DNA of 14,407 nucleotides from Rhodospirillales bacterium (GCA_025350425.1 JANXXW010000053.1:1-14407); one strand, 5' to 3'. Positions 6,316 to 14,407 are shown, counted from the first letter of the stretch. The notes: generated by a model from the letters alone, not told the origin. Numbers and translations are program-made.

Positions 6316-6659
6316 AGCCGCGACATAACACCAACTCCACGTCGCAAGCCCTGGAAATCAGCACAGAATCGAGCAAACGGACGAAGTGACCCAGCGGGAT
6401 GCAGCCGAGGCCGACCAAAGAACTTCGGTGCCAGGCAATGGCCCTCGCCGCCATCGTTCGCCTGGATGGCCACCAAGGCACCCGCACGCGGCGCGGCTTG
6501 CCAGGATGCGAGTAGCCGTCGCCATCCTTCACCTCAATCGAAATAGGGGAGAACACGCGAACCCGGCTGTCGACGATCTCCATGCGCCACTACCTCCCTG
6601 TTGCATGGTAGCGATATCGTGTGGGAGGCTGACCGGAACGCTGGCCAGGAAGAAGCCCC
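6316..6659. other. Divergent intergenic region between the minus-strand and plus-strand blocks
   Basis: This stretch has no intact gene. Its right 76 bases (6584-6659) must hold the promoter for the plus-strand operon and, originally, for the broken racemase-family gene. I see no convincing -35/-10 pair there. CCTCCC (6593-6598) and GGGAGG (6623-6628) are inverted copies 24 bases apart, but the first is simply the complement of the pseudogene's ribosome site. Confidence 0.5.
6335..6583 (-). pseudogene. Broken 5' end of a mandelate racemase/muconate lactonizing enzyme (enolase superfamily) gene
   Basis: The ATG at 6583 has a strong GGGAGGT ribosome site eight bases upstream. The first 31 codons read MEIVDSRVRVFSP and then KDGDGYSHPGKPRR, which matches the N-terminal capping-domain start of enolase-superfamily sugar-acid dehydratases and racemases. 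The expected continuation then appears in another frame: ALVAIQANDGGEGHC at 6435-6479, as in the family's ALV.I..DDG.EG. The switch lies at about 6480-6499 and fits the loss of one base. Homology fades by about 6400, and the catalytic barrel is missing altogether: the CHAP gene starts at 6315. Intact relatives have about 370-400 codons. I infer a decayed remnant of an enzyme of the neighbouring sugar-acid pathway. A sequencing error could explain the frameshift but not the missing barrel. Confidence 0.72.
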
Positions 6660-7640
6660 ATGCAGCTCGGGACGCAGATCGCACCGCGGGACGATCAGGA
6701 TTATCGCGTGTGGGCACAACTCGGTGTCACCCATGTCTGTGTCGATCCACCGGGCAATCCGCATGACTGGACGCTCGATGCCATCCAGCGTCACCGCGAC
6801 CACATTTCCGGTTTCGGTCTGTCGCTCGACATGGTGCAACTCCCACTCTCGTCACGGCCGATCGAGAAGCAGCAAAGCCCGAATATCCTGTTGGCGAAGG
6901 AACCCGAACGCCAACGCGAGATCGATTCGATCTGCCGCCTCATCGAGCGCGTGGGCGAAGCCGGCATTCCCGCGGTCAAATACAATCTCAACATTATCGG
7001 TATTCCGCGCACCCCTCCCGAATTAGGCCGGGGCGGCTCCCGCAATGCCGCTTGGCGGTGGGATCGCGCGGACCCCGACGCGGCCCCCGGCCCGGCCGGC
7101 GTACTCGACGCGGAGGAGAACTGGGATCGCATCGACCATTTCCTGCGTCACGTCGTGCCCGCCGCCGCCGCCGCCCGGGTGCGCCTCGCCTGCCACCCTC
7201 ACGACCCCTACACGCCGCCGGGCTACAAGGGCGTCACCCGGGTGCTGGGCACCGTCGAGGGCATGAAGCGCTTCGTGCTCATGCGCGAGAGCCCGTATCA
7301 CGGCCTCAACTTCTGCCAGGGCAGCATCGGCGAGATGCTGGACGATCCCGGCCGCGAGATATTCGACGTGATCCGCTGGTTCGGCGAGCGCCAGAAGATC
7401 TTCAACGTTCATTTTCGTAACATTCGTGGCCGCAAGCTAGATTTCATGGAGGTGTTTCCCGACGAGGGCAGCATGGACATGGCCCGTTCCGTCGCCCTCT
7501 ACGCCGAACTCGGCTACCCCTACATGCTGATGCCGGACCACGTGCCGCACATCGACGGCCGCGATCCCGAAGGTGTCGCGTTTGCGTTCTGCTACGGCTA
7601 TATTCGTGCTTTGATCGATGCCTGTTCAATAAAGAAATAA
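6660..7640 (+). CDS. UxuA-like mannonate dehydratase (TIM-barrel)
   Basis: UxuA removes water from D-mannonate to give 2-keto-3-deoxygluconate in hexuronate breakdown, using a divalent metal in a TIM barrel. The 326-residue product shows the family pattern. CHPHDP carries His179, NFCQGSIGEM carries Cys219, VHFRNIRG carries His251, and MPDHVP carries Asp293 and His294. These four blocks match the metal-binding His, Cys, His and Asp set of UxuA. The residue before PDH is Met where Escherichia coli UxuA has Arg, and the protein is shorter than the roughly 390-residue E. coli enzyme, so it belongs to a divergent branch and may use a related sugar acid. AGGAAGA lies about seven bases before the ATG. 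It is the first gene of the plus-strand series, 30 bases ahead of the binding protein. Confidence 0.85.
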   Translation: MQLGTQIAPRDDQDYRVWAQLGVTHVCVDPPGNPHDWTLDAIQRHRDHISGFGLSLDMVQLPLSSRPIEKQQSPNILLAKEPERQREIDSICRLIERVGEAGIPAVKYNLNIIGIPRTPPELGRGGSRNAAWRWDRADPDAAPGPAGVLDAEENWDRIDHFLRHVVPAAAAARVRLACHPHDPYTPPGYKGVTRVLGTVEGMKRFVLMRESPYHGLNFCQGSIGEMLDDPGREIFDVIRWFGERQKIFNVHFRNIRGRKLDFMEVFPDEGSMDMARSVALYAELGYPYMLMPDHVPHIDGRDPEGVAFAFCYGYIRALIDACSIKK

Positions 7641-7670
7641 GCCGCCGCAGTGTGGCAATGGGACGGAACG

Positions 7671-9581
7671 ATGAAAAGAACACTGATCGCGGCATCCCTG
7701 ATGCTGCCACTCGCGGCACCCATCACCCAAACCTTGGCTGCCGATTACCACGAGGCACCGGCACTCGCGGAGCTGGTTCAGCAAGGCAAGCTTCCGCCGG
7801 TCGCCGAACGCCTGCCGTCCGAGCCCGAGATCGTGAAACCTCAGGCCAATGTTGGCCGCTACGGCGGCACGTTGCGATCCGCCCTGCGCGGCGACGCCGA
7901 CCATAACGCCATCCTCAAGATGGTTGGCAACCAGGGCCTTACCCGCTGGACGCCGGACTATACCGACATCCTCCCAAACCTCGCCACCGATTGGACGCGC
8001 AGCGCCGACGGGTCTGAGTATATCTTCCATCTCCGCCCCGGCACCAAATGGTCCGACGGCACGCCCTTCACCGCCGACGATGTCACGTTCTTTGTTAACG
8101 ATCTGTTACCGGACCCGCAGTTCTTCGCCAGCGCGCCCTCGCAATACGTCATCAACGGTCAGCGCATGAAGGCCGAGAAGATCGACGCCAACACGGTGAA
8201 GCTGATCTTCGCCGGTCCCTACCTCAATTTTCCCCGTGTGCTCGCCACGCCGTTGGGTCAGCACGCGGTGCTGTATCAGAAAAAATACTGCGCCCAGTTC
8301 GTGCCCAAGTACAACCCTGCCATCGGCGACCTGTTGAAGCAGAGCGGCCAGCCGGACTGGGCCACGCTGCTGCGCCAAAAATGCGGTGACATCGAGATCC
8401 CTGCGCGCTGGGGCAACATCGATCGTCCCACGCTCGACCCATGGATCATCGCCACCCCGTATACCGGCAGCTCGCAGCAAGTAATTCTGAAGCGCAATCC
8501 ATACTTCTGGGAAATAGATACTGCCGGCAACCAGTTGCCGTATATCGACACCATCAACTTCAAGGTGATCTCGGACATCCAGTCCATCGTCCTTGCTGCG
8601 ATCGGCGGCCAGCTTGATCTGCAGGTCCGTCACATCAACACCATCAACAACAAGCCTGTCCTGGCGCAGCACGCGGCCGAAGGGCATTACACGCTGGTCG
8701 CGACCACCACCACAGACTCGACCGCCGAGACGATCTACATCAACCAAACCAACAAGAACCCGCAACTCCGCAAGCTCGTCAACGACAGGGATTTCCGCCA
8801 GGCGCTTTCGCTGGGCATGGATCGCGACGAGATCAACGAGATCGTATTCCTCGGCCAGAGCAAGCCCTGGCAGACGTCGCCGCTGCCGCAGGACCCGTTC
8901 TACAACGAGAGGCTGGCGACACAATTCACCGTGCGCGATGTTGCCGGCGCCAACAAGATCCTCGATGGCCTTGGATTGGTGAAGCGCGACGGCAACGGTT
9001 TCCGGCTTTATCCCGACGGCTCGAAGGTGTTCATGACCGCCGACGTGATGGTGGTCGATCCGGCGTCGATCGACACGATGCAGCTTGTCAAGAAGCAATG
9101 GGCCGAGATCGGCATCGACCTCGGCATCAACTCCGAAGAGCGCTCGTTGTTCTACGCCCGCGCGCAGACCAACGATTACGATATCGGCGTGATGCCGGCG
9201 CCAGGCGGGTTCGACCCGACCACGGACCCACGCATCTGGCTCAGCACCAGCATGATCGACAGCCGTCAAAGCCTGTTATGGGTGAAGTGGTATGAAAGCG
9301 GCGGCAAATTGGGCGAGGCGCCGAGTGCCAGCATGCAACAACGTCTGAAATTATGGGACGAGTGGAAGCAGGCAAAAACCCCCGAGCAGGCCACCAGCCT
9401 GTTCAAACAAATCCTCGCCTCCGCCGCCGACGCGTTCGACGTGATGGGCACCGTCCAGGGCCTCACCACTTTCGGCGTTCGTAACGTCAAACTCATGAAC
9501 GTGCCGGAGAAAATGCCCAATAGCTTTAACTATGCCCACCCCGGCCCGACGCTCCCGCAGCAATATTTCTTCGCGCCGTGA
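7671..9581 (+). CDS. ABC transporter periplasmic substrate-binding protein, family 5 (AgpA/DppA-like)
   Basis: This is the periplasmic receptor of the import system. The 636-residue product begins MKRTLIAASLML and has a cleavable signal ending near TLAA (about residue 24), without a lipobox. The early segment APALAELVQQGKLPPVAERL followed by VGRYGGTLRSA is typical of a long subclass of family-5 proteins that includes rhizobial AgpA, some members of which bind oligosaccharides and not peptides. ILPNLATDW and the Lys-Trp-Ser-Asp-Gly-Thr-Pro-Phe-Thr-Ala-Asp-Asp-Val block are the family core signatures. A longer reading from GTG at 7650 is possible, but the ATG at 7671 gives a clean signal peptide and follows GGGACGGAAC. 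Its gene sits 30 bases after the dehydratase. The neighbouring sugar-acid enzymes suggest a uronate-type ligand; this is inference. Confidence 0.93.
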   Translation: MKRTLIAASLMLPLAAPITQTLAADYHEAPALAELVQQGKLPPVAERLPSEPEIVKPQANVGRYGGTLRSALRGDADHNAILKMVGNQGLTRWTPDYTDILPNLATDWTRSADGSEYIFHLRPGTKWSDGTPFTADDVTFFVNDLLPDPQFFASAPSQYVINGQRMKAEKIDANTVKLIFAGPYLNFPRVLATPLGQHAVLYQKKYCAQFVPKYNPAIGDLLKQSGQPDWATLLRQKCGDIEIPARWGNIDRPTLDPWIIATPYTGSSQQVILKRNPYFWEIDTAGNQLPYIDTINFKVISDIQSIVLAAIGGQLDLQVRHINTINNKPVLAQHAAEGHYTLVATTTTDSTAETIYINQTNKNPQLRKLVNDRDFRQALSLGMDRDEINEIVFLGQSKPWQTSPLPQDPFYNERLATQFTVRDVAGANKILDGLGLVKRDGNGFRLYPDGSKVFMTADVMVVDPASIDTMQLVKKQWAEIGIDLGINSEERSLFYARAQTNDYDIGVMPAPGGFDPTTDPRIWLSTSMIDSRQSLLWVKWYESGGKLGEAPSASMQQRLKLWDEWKQAKTPEQATSLFKQILASAADAFDVMGTVQGLTTFGVRNVKLMNVPEKMPNSFNYAHPGPTLPQQYFFAP

Positions 9582-9616
9582 CACGGGCCACCAACGACAG
9601 TCAGGGCCGATAACGG

Positions 9617-10600
9617 ATGGGACGCTTCATCGCGCGGCGGCTGCTTGGGATGATCCCCTTCATCTTTCTCGTATCGGTCACGGTGTTCGTGCTGATCAAG
9701 CTGCCGCCCGGTGATTTCGCGTCCAACTACGCCGCCGCCCTCGCCGCGTCCGGCGAGACCGTGGACGACACGATGCTGGCCGAACTGCGCCACCGCTACG
9801 GCCTCGATCAATCCCTGCCGGTTCAGTATGTGCGCTGGATCAGCAGCGTGGCGCAGGGCGATTTCGGCTTTTCGTTCAAATGGCAGCAGCCGGTCAGTTC
9901 GCTGATCGGCGAGCGCATGGGCCTTACGCTGATCCTCTCCTTCGCGACGCTGCTGTTCACCTGGGCGATCGCGCTGCCAATCGGCGTCTACTCCGCCGTG
10001 CGCCGCTACACGTGGGGCGACTACATCGTCACCATGCTCGGCTTCATCGGCCTTGCGGTGCCGAACTTCCTGCTCGCCCTTACGCTGATGTATGTCGGGG
10101 TCACGGTGTTTCACACCGATCTCGGCGGGTTGTTTTCTCCCGAATACCTGGACGCGCCCTGGTCATTCGGACGCGTGGGCGATCTCGCAGCGCATCTCTG
10201 GATACCGATGCTGATCCTGGGCACCGGGGGAGCTGCCAGCCTGATCCGTATCATGCGCGCCAATCTCATCGACCAGTTGCACCAGCCCTACGTCGACACC
10301 GCGCGCGCCAAGGGATTGTCCGAGTTCACGCTGTTGTTCCGCTATCCCATCCGCATCGCGTTGAACCCGTTCGTCAGCACGCTCGGATGGGTGCTGCCGC
10401 ATCTCGTCTCCGGCTCCGTCATCATTTCCATCGTGCTCAACCTACCCACGGCCGGGCCGTTGCTGTTGCAGGCATTGCTGTCGCAGGACCAGTATCTCGC
10501 CGGCGCGTTCCTGCTGCTGCTGTGCCTGCTTACCTTGGTCGGCACGCTGCTGTCCGACATCCTGCTCGCCCTGCTCGACCCCCGGATACGCTTTCAATGA
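9617..10600 (+). CDS. ABC transporter permease (DppB/AgpB-like)
   Basis: This inner-membrane permease pairs with the next gene product to form the import channel. The 327-residue product starts MGRFIARRLLGMIP, with membrane helix 1 at about residues 9-28. A periplasmic segment contains LRHRYGLDQSLPVQYVRW, and five further hydrophobic segments follow. The cytoplasmic coupling (EAA-type) loop reads DTARAKGLSEFTLLFRYP before RIALNP, typical of the DppB family. The length is usual for the family. Its TGA stop overlaps the start of the next permease as ATGA, indicating translational coupling. It lies 35 bases after the binding-protein gene. Confidence 0.95.
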   Translation: MGRFIARRLLGMIPFIFLVSVTVFVLIKLPPGDFASNYAAALAASGETVDDTMLAELRHRYGLDQSLPVQYVRWISSVAQGDFGFSFKWQQPVSSLIGERMGLTLILSFATLLFTWAIALPIGVYSAVRRYTWGDYIVTMLGFIGLAVPNFLLALTLMYVGVTVFHTDLGGLFSPEYLDAPWSFGRVGDLAAHLWIPMLILGTGGAASLIRIMRANLIDQLHQPYVDTARAKGLSEFTLLFRYPIRIALNPFVSTLGWVLPHLVSGSVIISIVLNLPTAGPLLLQALLSQDQYLAGAFLLLLCLLTLVGTLLSDILLALLDPRIRFQ

Positions 10601-11718
10601 GCGTCACCGCGGCTGGGCTGCCCGACCGCGCGGTGTCGCGCCTTGCTACCGCCTCCGAGGCGCGGCTGATGTGGCTGCGCTTTTGTCGCCACAAGGTCGC
10701 GATGGCGTCGCTCGTGCTCACCATCCTCATCTACCTCGTCGCCTTGTTCGCCGAGCCGGTGGCTCCGTTCGATCCGGACAAGGCGAACGCCCGCCTGGTG
10801 TTTCATCCGCCGCAGATGCTGCATATCTTCGACGGCTCGGTGATCCCGCGTCCCTACGTCAATGCGGTCCGTCTCACGCGCGACCCCGATACGCTTGCCG
10901 TGACCTACGTTCCGGACCGTTCCCGTAAGGTCTATCTGGGCTTCTTCGTCCACGGCGACCCCTACAAGCTCTGGACGGTCATCCCGTCCGACATCCACCT
11001 GTTCGGCCCGGTCAATCCGCGTGAGACCGCCTTCCTGCTCGGCGCCGACCGCCTCGGCCGGGATATGCTGAGCCGGATCGCCTATGGCGCCCGCGTTTCG
11101 CTTTCCATTGGGCTCGTCGGCGTCACCTGCTCACTTCTCCTTGGCGTCATCATCGGCGGCGCATCCGGCTATTTCGGCGGGCGGCTCGACTGGGTGGTGC
11201 AGCGTTTGATCGAGTTCATCATCTCGCTGCCCACCATCCCCATCTGGCTGGCGCTTGCCGCGGCATTGCCGAAACACTGGTCGCCGGTGAAGACCTATTT
11301 CATGATCACGCTGATCATCTCCCTGATCGGCTGGACCGAACTCGCGCGGGTCGTGCGCGGGCGCTTCCTGGCGCTGCGGTCCGACACCTTCGTCACCGCC
11401 GCGTTCCTCGACGGATGCAGCCGTCCGCGCATCATCTTCCGGCACATGCTCCCCGCCATGACCAGCCACATCATCGCCTCCGTCACCCTGGCCATCCCAC
11501 TCATGATCCTCGCCGAAACCGCGCTGAGCTTCCTCGGACTTGGGCTCCAGCCGCCGGCCATCAGTTGGGGCGCCCTGCTGGAAGAAGCGCAGAACATCCA
11601 CTCCATCGCCACCGCCCCCTGGCTCCTGCTGCCCGGAGTCGCGGTGGCGATAACCGTGCTGGCGCTCAACTTCCTCGGCGACGGCCTGCGCGACGCGGCC
11701 GACCCTCATGCACATTAG
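10597..11718 (+). CDS. ABC transporter permease (DppC/AgpC-like) with long periplasmic insert
   Basis: This is the second channel subunit. The 373-residue product has an N-terminal cytoplasmic segment and helix 1 at about residues 34-56. A roughly 90-residue soluble insert (about 57-147) comes next, then LGADRLGRDMLSRIAYGARVSL (148-169), the standard DppC landmark, and the remaining helices. The coupling loop near residues 266-285 reads TAAFLDGCSRPRIIFRHMLP, a variant of the usual EAARALGAS wording with Asp and Cys. Most DppC proteins are near 300 residues; the extra length is the insert, as in the AgpC-like subclass. The open frame extends upstream into the first permease, but the ATGA overlap at 10597 and the family N-terminus set the start. 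It overlaps the ATPase gene by 11 bases. Confidence 0.94.
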   Translation: MSVTAAGLPDRAVSRLATASEARLMWLRFCRHKVAMASLVLTILIYLVALFAEPVAPFDPDKANARLVFHPPQMLHIFDGSVIPRPYVNAVRLTRDPDTLAVTYVPDRSRKVYLGFFVHGDPYKLWTVIPSDIHLFGPVNPRETAFLLGADRLGRDMLSRIAYGARVSLSIGLVGVTCSLLLGVIIGGASGYFGGRLDWVVQRLIEFIISLPTIPIWLALAAALPKHWSPVKTYFMITLIISLIGWTELARVVRGRFLALRSDTFVTAAFLDGCSRPRIIFRHMLPAMTSHIIASVTLAIPLMILAETALSFLGLGLQPPAISWGALLEEAQNIHSIATAPWLLLPGVAVAITVLALNFLGDGLRDAADPHAH

Positions 11719-13417
11719 CCCCGACCCGCACGCGGACGTGGCGCTCGAGGTCCGCCGTCTCAGCACCCATTACCTGCTCGGCCCGATCACGCTCCGCGCC
11801 GTCGACGATATCAGCTTCACCCTGCGCCGGAGCCGCACTCTTTGCATCGTCGGCGAAAGCGGCAGCGGCAAGTCGATCACGGCGCGCTCCATCCTCCAGA
11901 TCGTCAATCCGCCAGGCCGCATCGTCGCAGGCGAGATGCTGTATTACCCCCGTGACGGCGGCCCACCCGTCGACCTGGCAAAAATGCCTCCGCGTGGCCG
12001 CCAGATCCGCGCCATTCGGGGCCGTGACATCGCCATGGTGTTCCAGGAGCCCATGACCTCGCTCAGCCCGATCCACCGTATCGGCTGGCAAATCGCCGAG
12101 GGCCTGGTGGCGCATGGCATGCTGTCCAAGCGAGCCGCCCTCAAACGCGCGATCGACCTGTTGCGCCAGGTCGAAATCCCCGATCCGGTATCCGCCGCCG
12201 AGCGTTATCCATTTGAGTTCAGCGGCGGCATGCGCCAGCGCGCCATGATCGCCATGGCCCTCGCCTGCGAACCCCGCGTGCTCATCGCCGACGAACCCAC
12301 CACGGCGCTCGATGTCACCACGCAGGCCGAGATCCTGAAACTGCTCAAGCGCCTGCAGGACGAGAACGGCCTCGCCATCCTGTTCATCACCCACGACATG
12401 GGAGTGGTGGCGCAGATCGCCGACGACGTGCTTGTGATGCATCGCGGCCAGGTGGTCGAGCATGCGCCGGTGCGCGAATTGTTTGCCGATCCCCATCACA
12501 GCTACACCAAGACGCTGCTCGCCGCGTCCAAGAAACTCGGCATGGCGCCGCCGCCGGCCCGCGCCGACATCCATCCCGGCCCGCGCCTGCTCGAAGTCTC
12601 TGGCGTCACCCTCACTTACCCGGCCCAGGCCACTCTGTTCACCAAGCCCAAGCCTCCCATCCTCGCCCTGCGCGGCGTCAGCTTTGACCTGTTCGAGGGC
12701 GAGAACCTCGGCATCGTCGGTGAAAGCGGCTCCGGCAAGACCACGCTCGGCAACTGCATCATCCAGGTTCTCCGTCCCACTTCAGGCTCCGTCCGCTACA
12801 CCGACCGCGCCGGCCGCACCGCCGATCTGGCGACCATGGACCGCCCCGCGTTGCGCCACGTGCATCGCGAGATGCGCATGGTATTCCAGGATCCTTTCGC
12901 ATCCCTTAACGCGCGCATGACAATCGGCCAGTGCGTCGGCGAGCCCTTGCTGGTGAACCGCATCCTCTCTGGCGACCGCCTCCGCGCGCGGGTGGGCGAA
13001 TTGCTCGCCATGGTCGGCCTGCCAGCCGACGCTGCTCAGCGTTACCCTCATGCCTTCAGTGGCGGCCAGCGCCAGCGCATCGTCATCGCGCGCGCGCTCG
13101 CCACCGATCCCCGCCTCGTCATTCTCGACGAGGCCACTTCGGCGCTCGACGTCACACTGAGAGGCCAGGTTCTTGACCTCCTCCTCGCCCTTCAGCCGAA
13201 GCTTAACCTTACGTTCATCCTGATCAGCCATGATCTCGGCGTGATTCGTTACTTCTGCAATCGGGTCGCGGTGATGCTGCGCGGGGAGATCGTCGAGGTC
13301 GGTTCGACCACCGATATCTGTGATCGCCCGCAACAGCCTTACACCCAGCAGCTGCTCGCCGCCGTGCCGGAAGCCGACCCCGCCCGCCGCGCCCTGATCG
13401 GAGATGTCTCCAGATAA
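11708..13417 (+). CDS. ABC transporter ATPase, fused two-domain (DppD-DppF-like)
   Basis: This cytoplasmic protein powers import by hydrolysing ATP. The 569-residue product carries two complete nucleotide-binding domains in one chain. Domain 1 has Walker A GESGSGKS (49-56), signature FSGGMRQR (from residue 171) and Walker B ending in Asp195-Glu196 (VLIADE). Domain 2 has Walker A GESGSGKT (338-345), signature FSGGQRQR (from 450) and Walker B Asp474-Glu475 (VILDE). Both have the H-loop in ITHD and ISHD. All catalytic residues are present, so both sites look active. After each domain comes the oligopeptide-type C-terminal extension (HSYTKTLLAA and QPYTQQLLAAVP). No clear ribosome site is seen, so expression is probably coupled to the upstream permease. 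It completes a full importer: one receptor, two permeases and one double ATPase. Confidence 0.96.
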   Translation: MHISPDPHADVALEVRRLSTHYLLGPITLRAVDDISFTLRRSRTLCIVGESGSGKSITARSILQIVNPPGRIVAGEMLYYPRDGGPPVDLAKMPPRGRQIRAIRGRDIAMVFQEPMTSLSPIHRIGWQIAEGLVAHGMLSKRAALKRAIDLLRQVEIPDPVSAAERYPFEFSGGMRQRAMIAMALACEPRVLIADEPTTALDVTTQAEILKLLKRLQDENGLAILFITHDMGVVAQIADDVLVMHRGQVVEHAPVRELFADPHHSYTKTLLAASKKLGMAPPPARADIHPGPRLLEVSGVTLTYPAQATLFTKPKPPILALRGVSFDLFEGENLGIVGESGSGKTTLGNCIIQVLRPTSGSVRYTDRAGRTADLATMDRPALRHVHREMRMVFQDPFASLNARMTIGQCVGEPLLVNRILSGDRLRARVGELLAMVGLPADAAQRYPHAFSGGQRQRIVIARALATDPRLVILDEATSALDVTLRGQVLDLLLALQPKLNLTFILISHDLGVIRYFCNRVAVMLRGEIVEVGSTTDICDRPQQPYTQQLLAAVPEADPARRALIGDVSR

Positions 13418-13577
13418 AGATCGCCGCCCTGCACAGCTTCATACAGCGCGTCAGCGATCGGCCCGCCCGCCACGTCTCACGTCAGTCCAAATTCGTCCGC
13501 ACTTGCTCTCCCACCCAGCACCGAACCGTGGCACGCTCACAAGCGTATGCATGCAATGGCCTGAGACAGGAACCACG

Positions 13578-14407
13578 ATGGACGGACCAGACTTCCAAGG
13601 CGACGGCCTGCCACCCATCGCGACGTCGCTGCCGGAGTTGGAAACTTTCGTCCGGCGAGACTTGGCCTTTGCCGATTATCCCGCCCATGCCTGGATTCCG
13701 GCCCGCCACCACGCCGGCCAACGCGTGCTCGATGTCGCCATCATCGGCGGCGGCCAGGGCGGCCTTTCCACCGCGTTTGGCCTGATGCGCGAGAAGATCG
13801 GCAATATCGAGGTGTTCGACCGCGCGGCCTCCGGTCAGGAAGGCCCCTGGGTCACGTTCGCGCGCATGATCACGTTGCGCACCCCCAAGCACGTCACCGG
13901 GCCTGATCTCGGCATCCCCAGCCTCACGCCGCGCGCCTGGTATGAGGCCAGCTTCGGCGCCGAGGCATGGGCCACCCTGAGCAAAATCCCGCGCGACCAC
14001 TGGCAGGCCTACCTCGACTGGTTCCGCCAGGTCACCCGCATCCCCATCACCAACCATGCCGATGTCATCGCCGTCACGCCCGAGGACGGCCTGATAAAGC
14101 TGATCCTCCGCACTCCCGCCGGGGAGCAAATTCGGTATGCCCGCAAGGTGGTGCTCGCGACCGGCATCGAGGGCAGCGGCCGCTGGGAAATCCCCGCGTT
14201 CATCGTGGCCGGCATCCCGCGCGACCGCTTCTCTCACACCGCCGAGGACATCGACTTCGCGGCTCTGGCCGGGGCCCGCATCGGCGTGCTCGGCGCCGGC
14301 GCCTCCGCCTTCGACAACGCCGCGACTGCGCTGGAGGCCGGTGCCGCCAGTGTCGACCTCTGTCTCCGCCGCGCCGACATCCCCCGTATCAACCCGTACC
14401 GTTGGAT
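13578..14407 (+). CDS. FAD/NAD(P)-dependent monooxygenase-like oxidoreductase (partial)
   Basis: I can read 276 residues before the window edge. A first Rossmann nucleotide-binding motif lies at 55-62 (IIGGGQGG), followed by an acidic-ended strand (VFDR, 79-82) for FAD ribose binding. The strand VVLATGIEG (191-199) follows, and a second GxGxxA motif, GVLGAGASAFD (236-246), for NADPH. This order matches flavin-containing and Baeyer-Villiger-type monooxygenases. The residues FSHTAEDIDF (218-227) sit where FMO-type proteins carry their His-containing linker, although the Gly-rich part of that motif is absent. An N-terminal extension of about 50 residues precedes the FAD motif. ACAGGAAC lies about eight bases before the ATG at 13578. 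It follows the ATPase by 160 bases on the same strand, so it may belong to the module, perhaps oxidising the imported compound. The substrate is unknown. Confidence 0.82.
   Translation, partial: MDGPDFQGDGLPPIATSLPELETFVRRDLAFADYPAHAWIPARHHAGQRVLDVAIIGGGQGGLSTAFGLMREKIGNIEVFDRAASGQEGPWVTFARMITLRTPKHVTGPDLGIPSLTPRAWYEASFGAEAWATLSKIPRDHWQAYLDWFRQVTRIPITNHADVIAVTPEDGLIKLILRTPAGEQIRYARKVVLATGIEGSGRWEIPAFIVAGIPRDRFSHTAEDIDFAALAGARIGVLGAGASAFDNAATALEAGAASVDLCLRRADIPRINPYRW

Noticed and set aside
6146..6583. 145-codon minus-strand frame as an intact small gene
   Set aside because: Only its first 31 codons resemble a protein family; the rest is out of frame with the family's next segment and runs into the CHAP gene, so I treat it as a pseudogene.
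6593..6628. CCTCCC/GGGAGG inverted repeat as an operator upstream of the UxuA-like gene
   Set aside because: The left half is the complement of the ribosome site of the broken minus-strand gene, so the match is likely coincidental.
8106..9269. 387-codon open frame on the minus strand
   Set aside because: It lies wholly opposite the binding-protein gene and is a by-product of GC-rich codon use; its translation shows no domain.
9880..10596. Open frame extending the second permease upstream to 9880
   Set aside because: It runs through the first permease in another frame and encodes Arg/His/Ala-rich sequence without family similarity; the ATG at 10597 starts the recognisable permease.
13419..13459. 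GATCGC...GCGATC inverted repeat after the ATPase gene as a terminator
   Set aside because: The loop would be 29 bases and no T-run follows; not convincing as a terminator.

Overview
The window reads as chromosomal DNA of a GC-rich alphaproteobacterium. Three genes point there: a GcrA-type cell-cycle regulator, a Rhodobacter-type phosphatidylethanolamine N-methyltransferase (PmtA), and an alphaproteobacterial cytochrome c oxidase pair. The CuA-region wording of subunit II (VQRY..PGR and CNQVC) makes me lean towards Rhodospirillales/Acetobacteraceae, but that is an inference from memory and not a search result.

Layout. From 1 to about 6315 every gene is on the minus strand. In transcription order these are a CHAP-domain lipoprotein, a lone tatA, mtnC (methionine salvage), an acetamidase/formamidase, gcrA, pmtA, ctaC (oxidase subunit II) and ctaD (oxidase subunit I, cut off by the left edge). 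These are mostly core genes: respiration, membrane lipid, cell cycle, protein export, sulphur salvage. From 6660 to the right edge every gene is on the plus strand and forms one compact operon-like series: a UxuA-like mannonate dehydratase, a family-5 periplasmic binding protein, two permeases, a fused two-domain ATPase and a flavin-dependent monooxygenase-like protein cut by the right edge. The ABC genes are tightly packed (35-base gap, then 4- and 11-base overlaps).

The two blocks meet in a 344-base stretch (6316-6659). It holds the broken front end of a mandelate racemase/muconate lactonizing enzyme (enolase superfamily) gene on the minus strand, with a good ribosome binding site, start codon and about 30 readable codons before a frameshift. 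An enolase-superfamily sugar-acid enzyme fits beside a UxuA-like dehydratase, so the plus-strand block is best read as an uptake and breakdown module for a sugar acid or uronate-containing saccharide that has lost one enzyme, rather than a peptide importer.

Points worth a second look are the pseudogene, an Asp-to-Ala change in the last catalytic motif of MtnC, the Gln in place of Glu in the CuA motif of subunit II, the pairing of formamidase with mtnC, and a 40-codon ORF that bridges pmtA and ctaC. I found no RNA genes, CRISPR arrays, insertion sequences or origins, and nothing that I can defend as a wholly new system.
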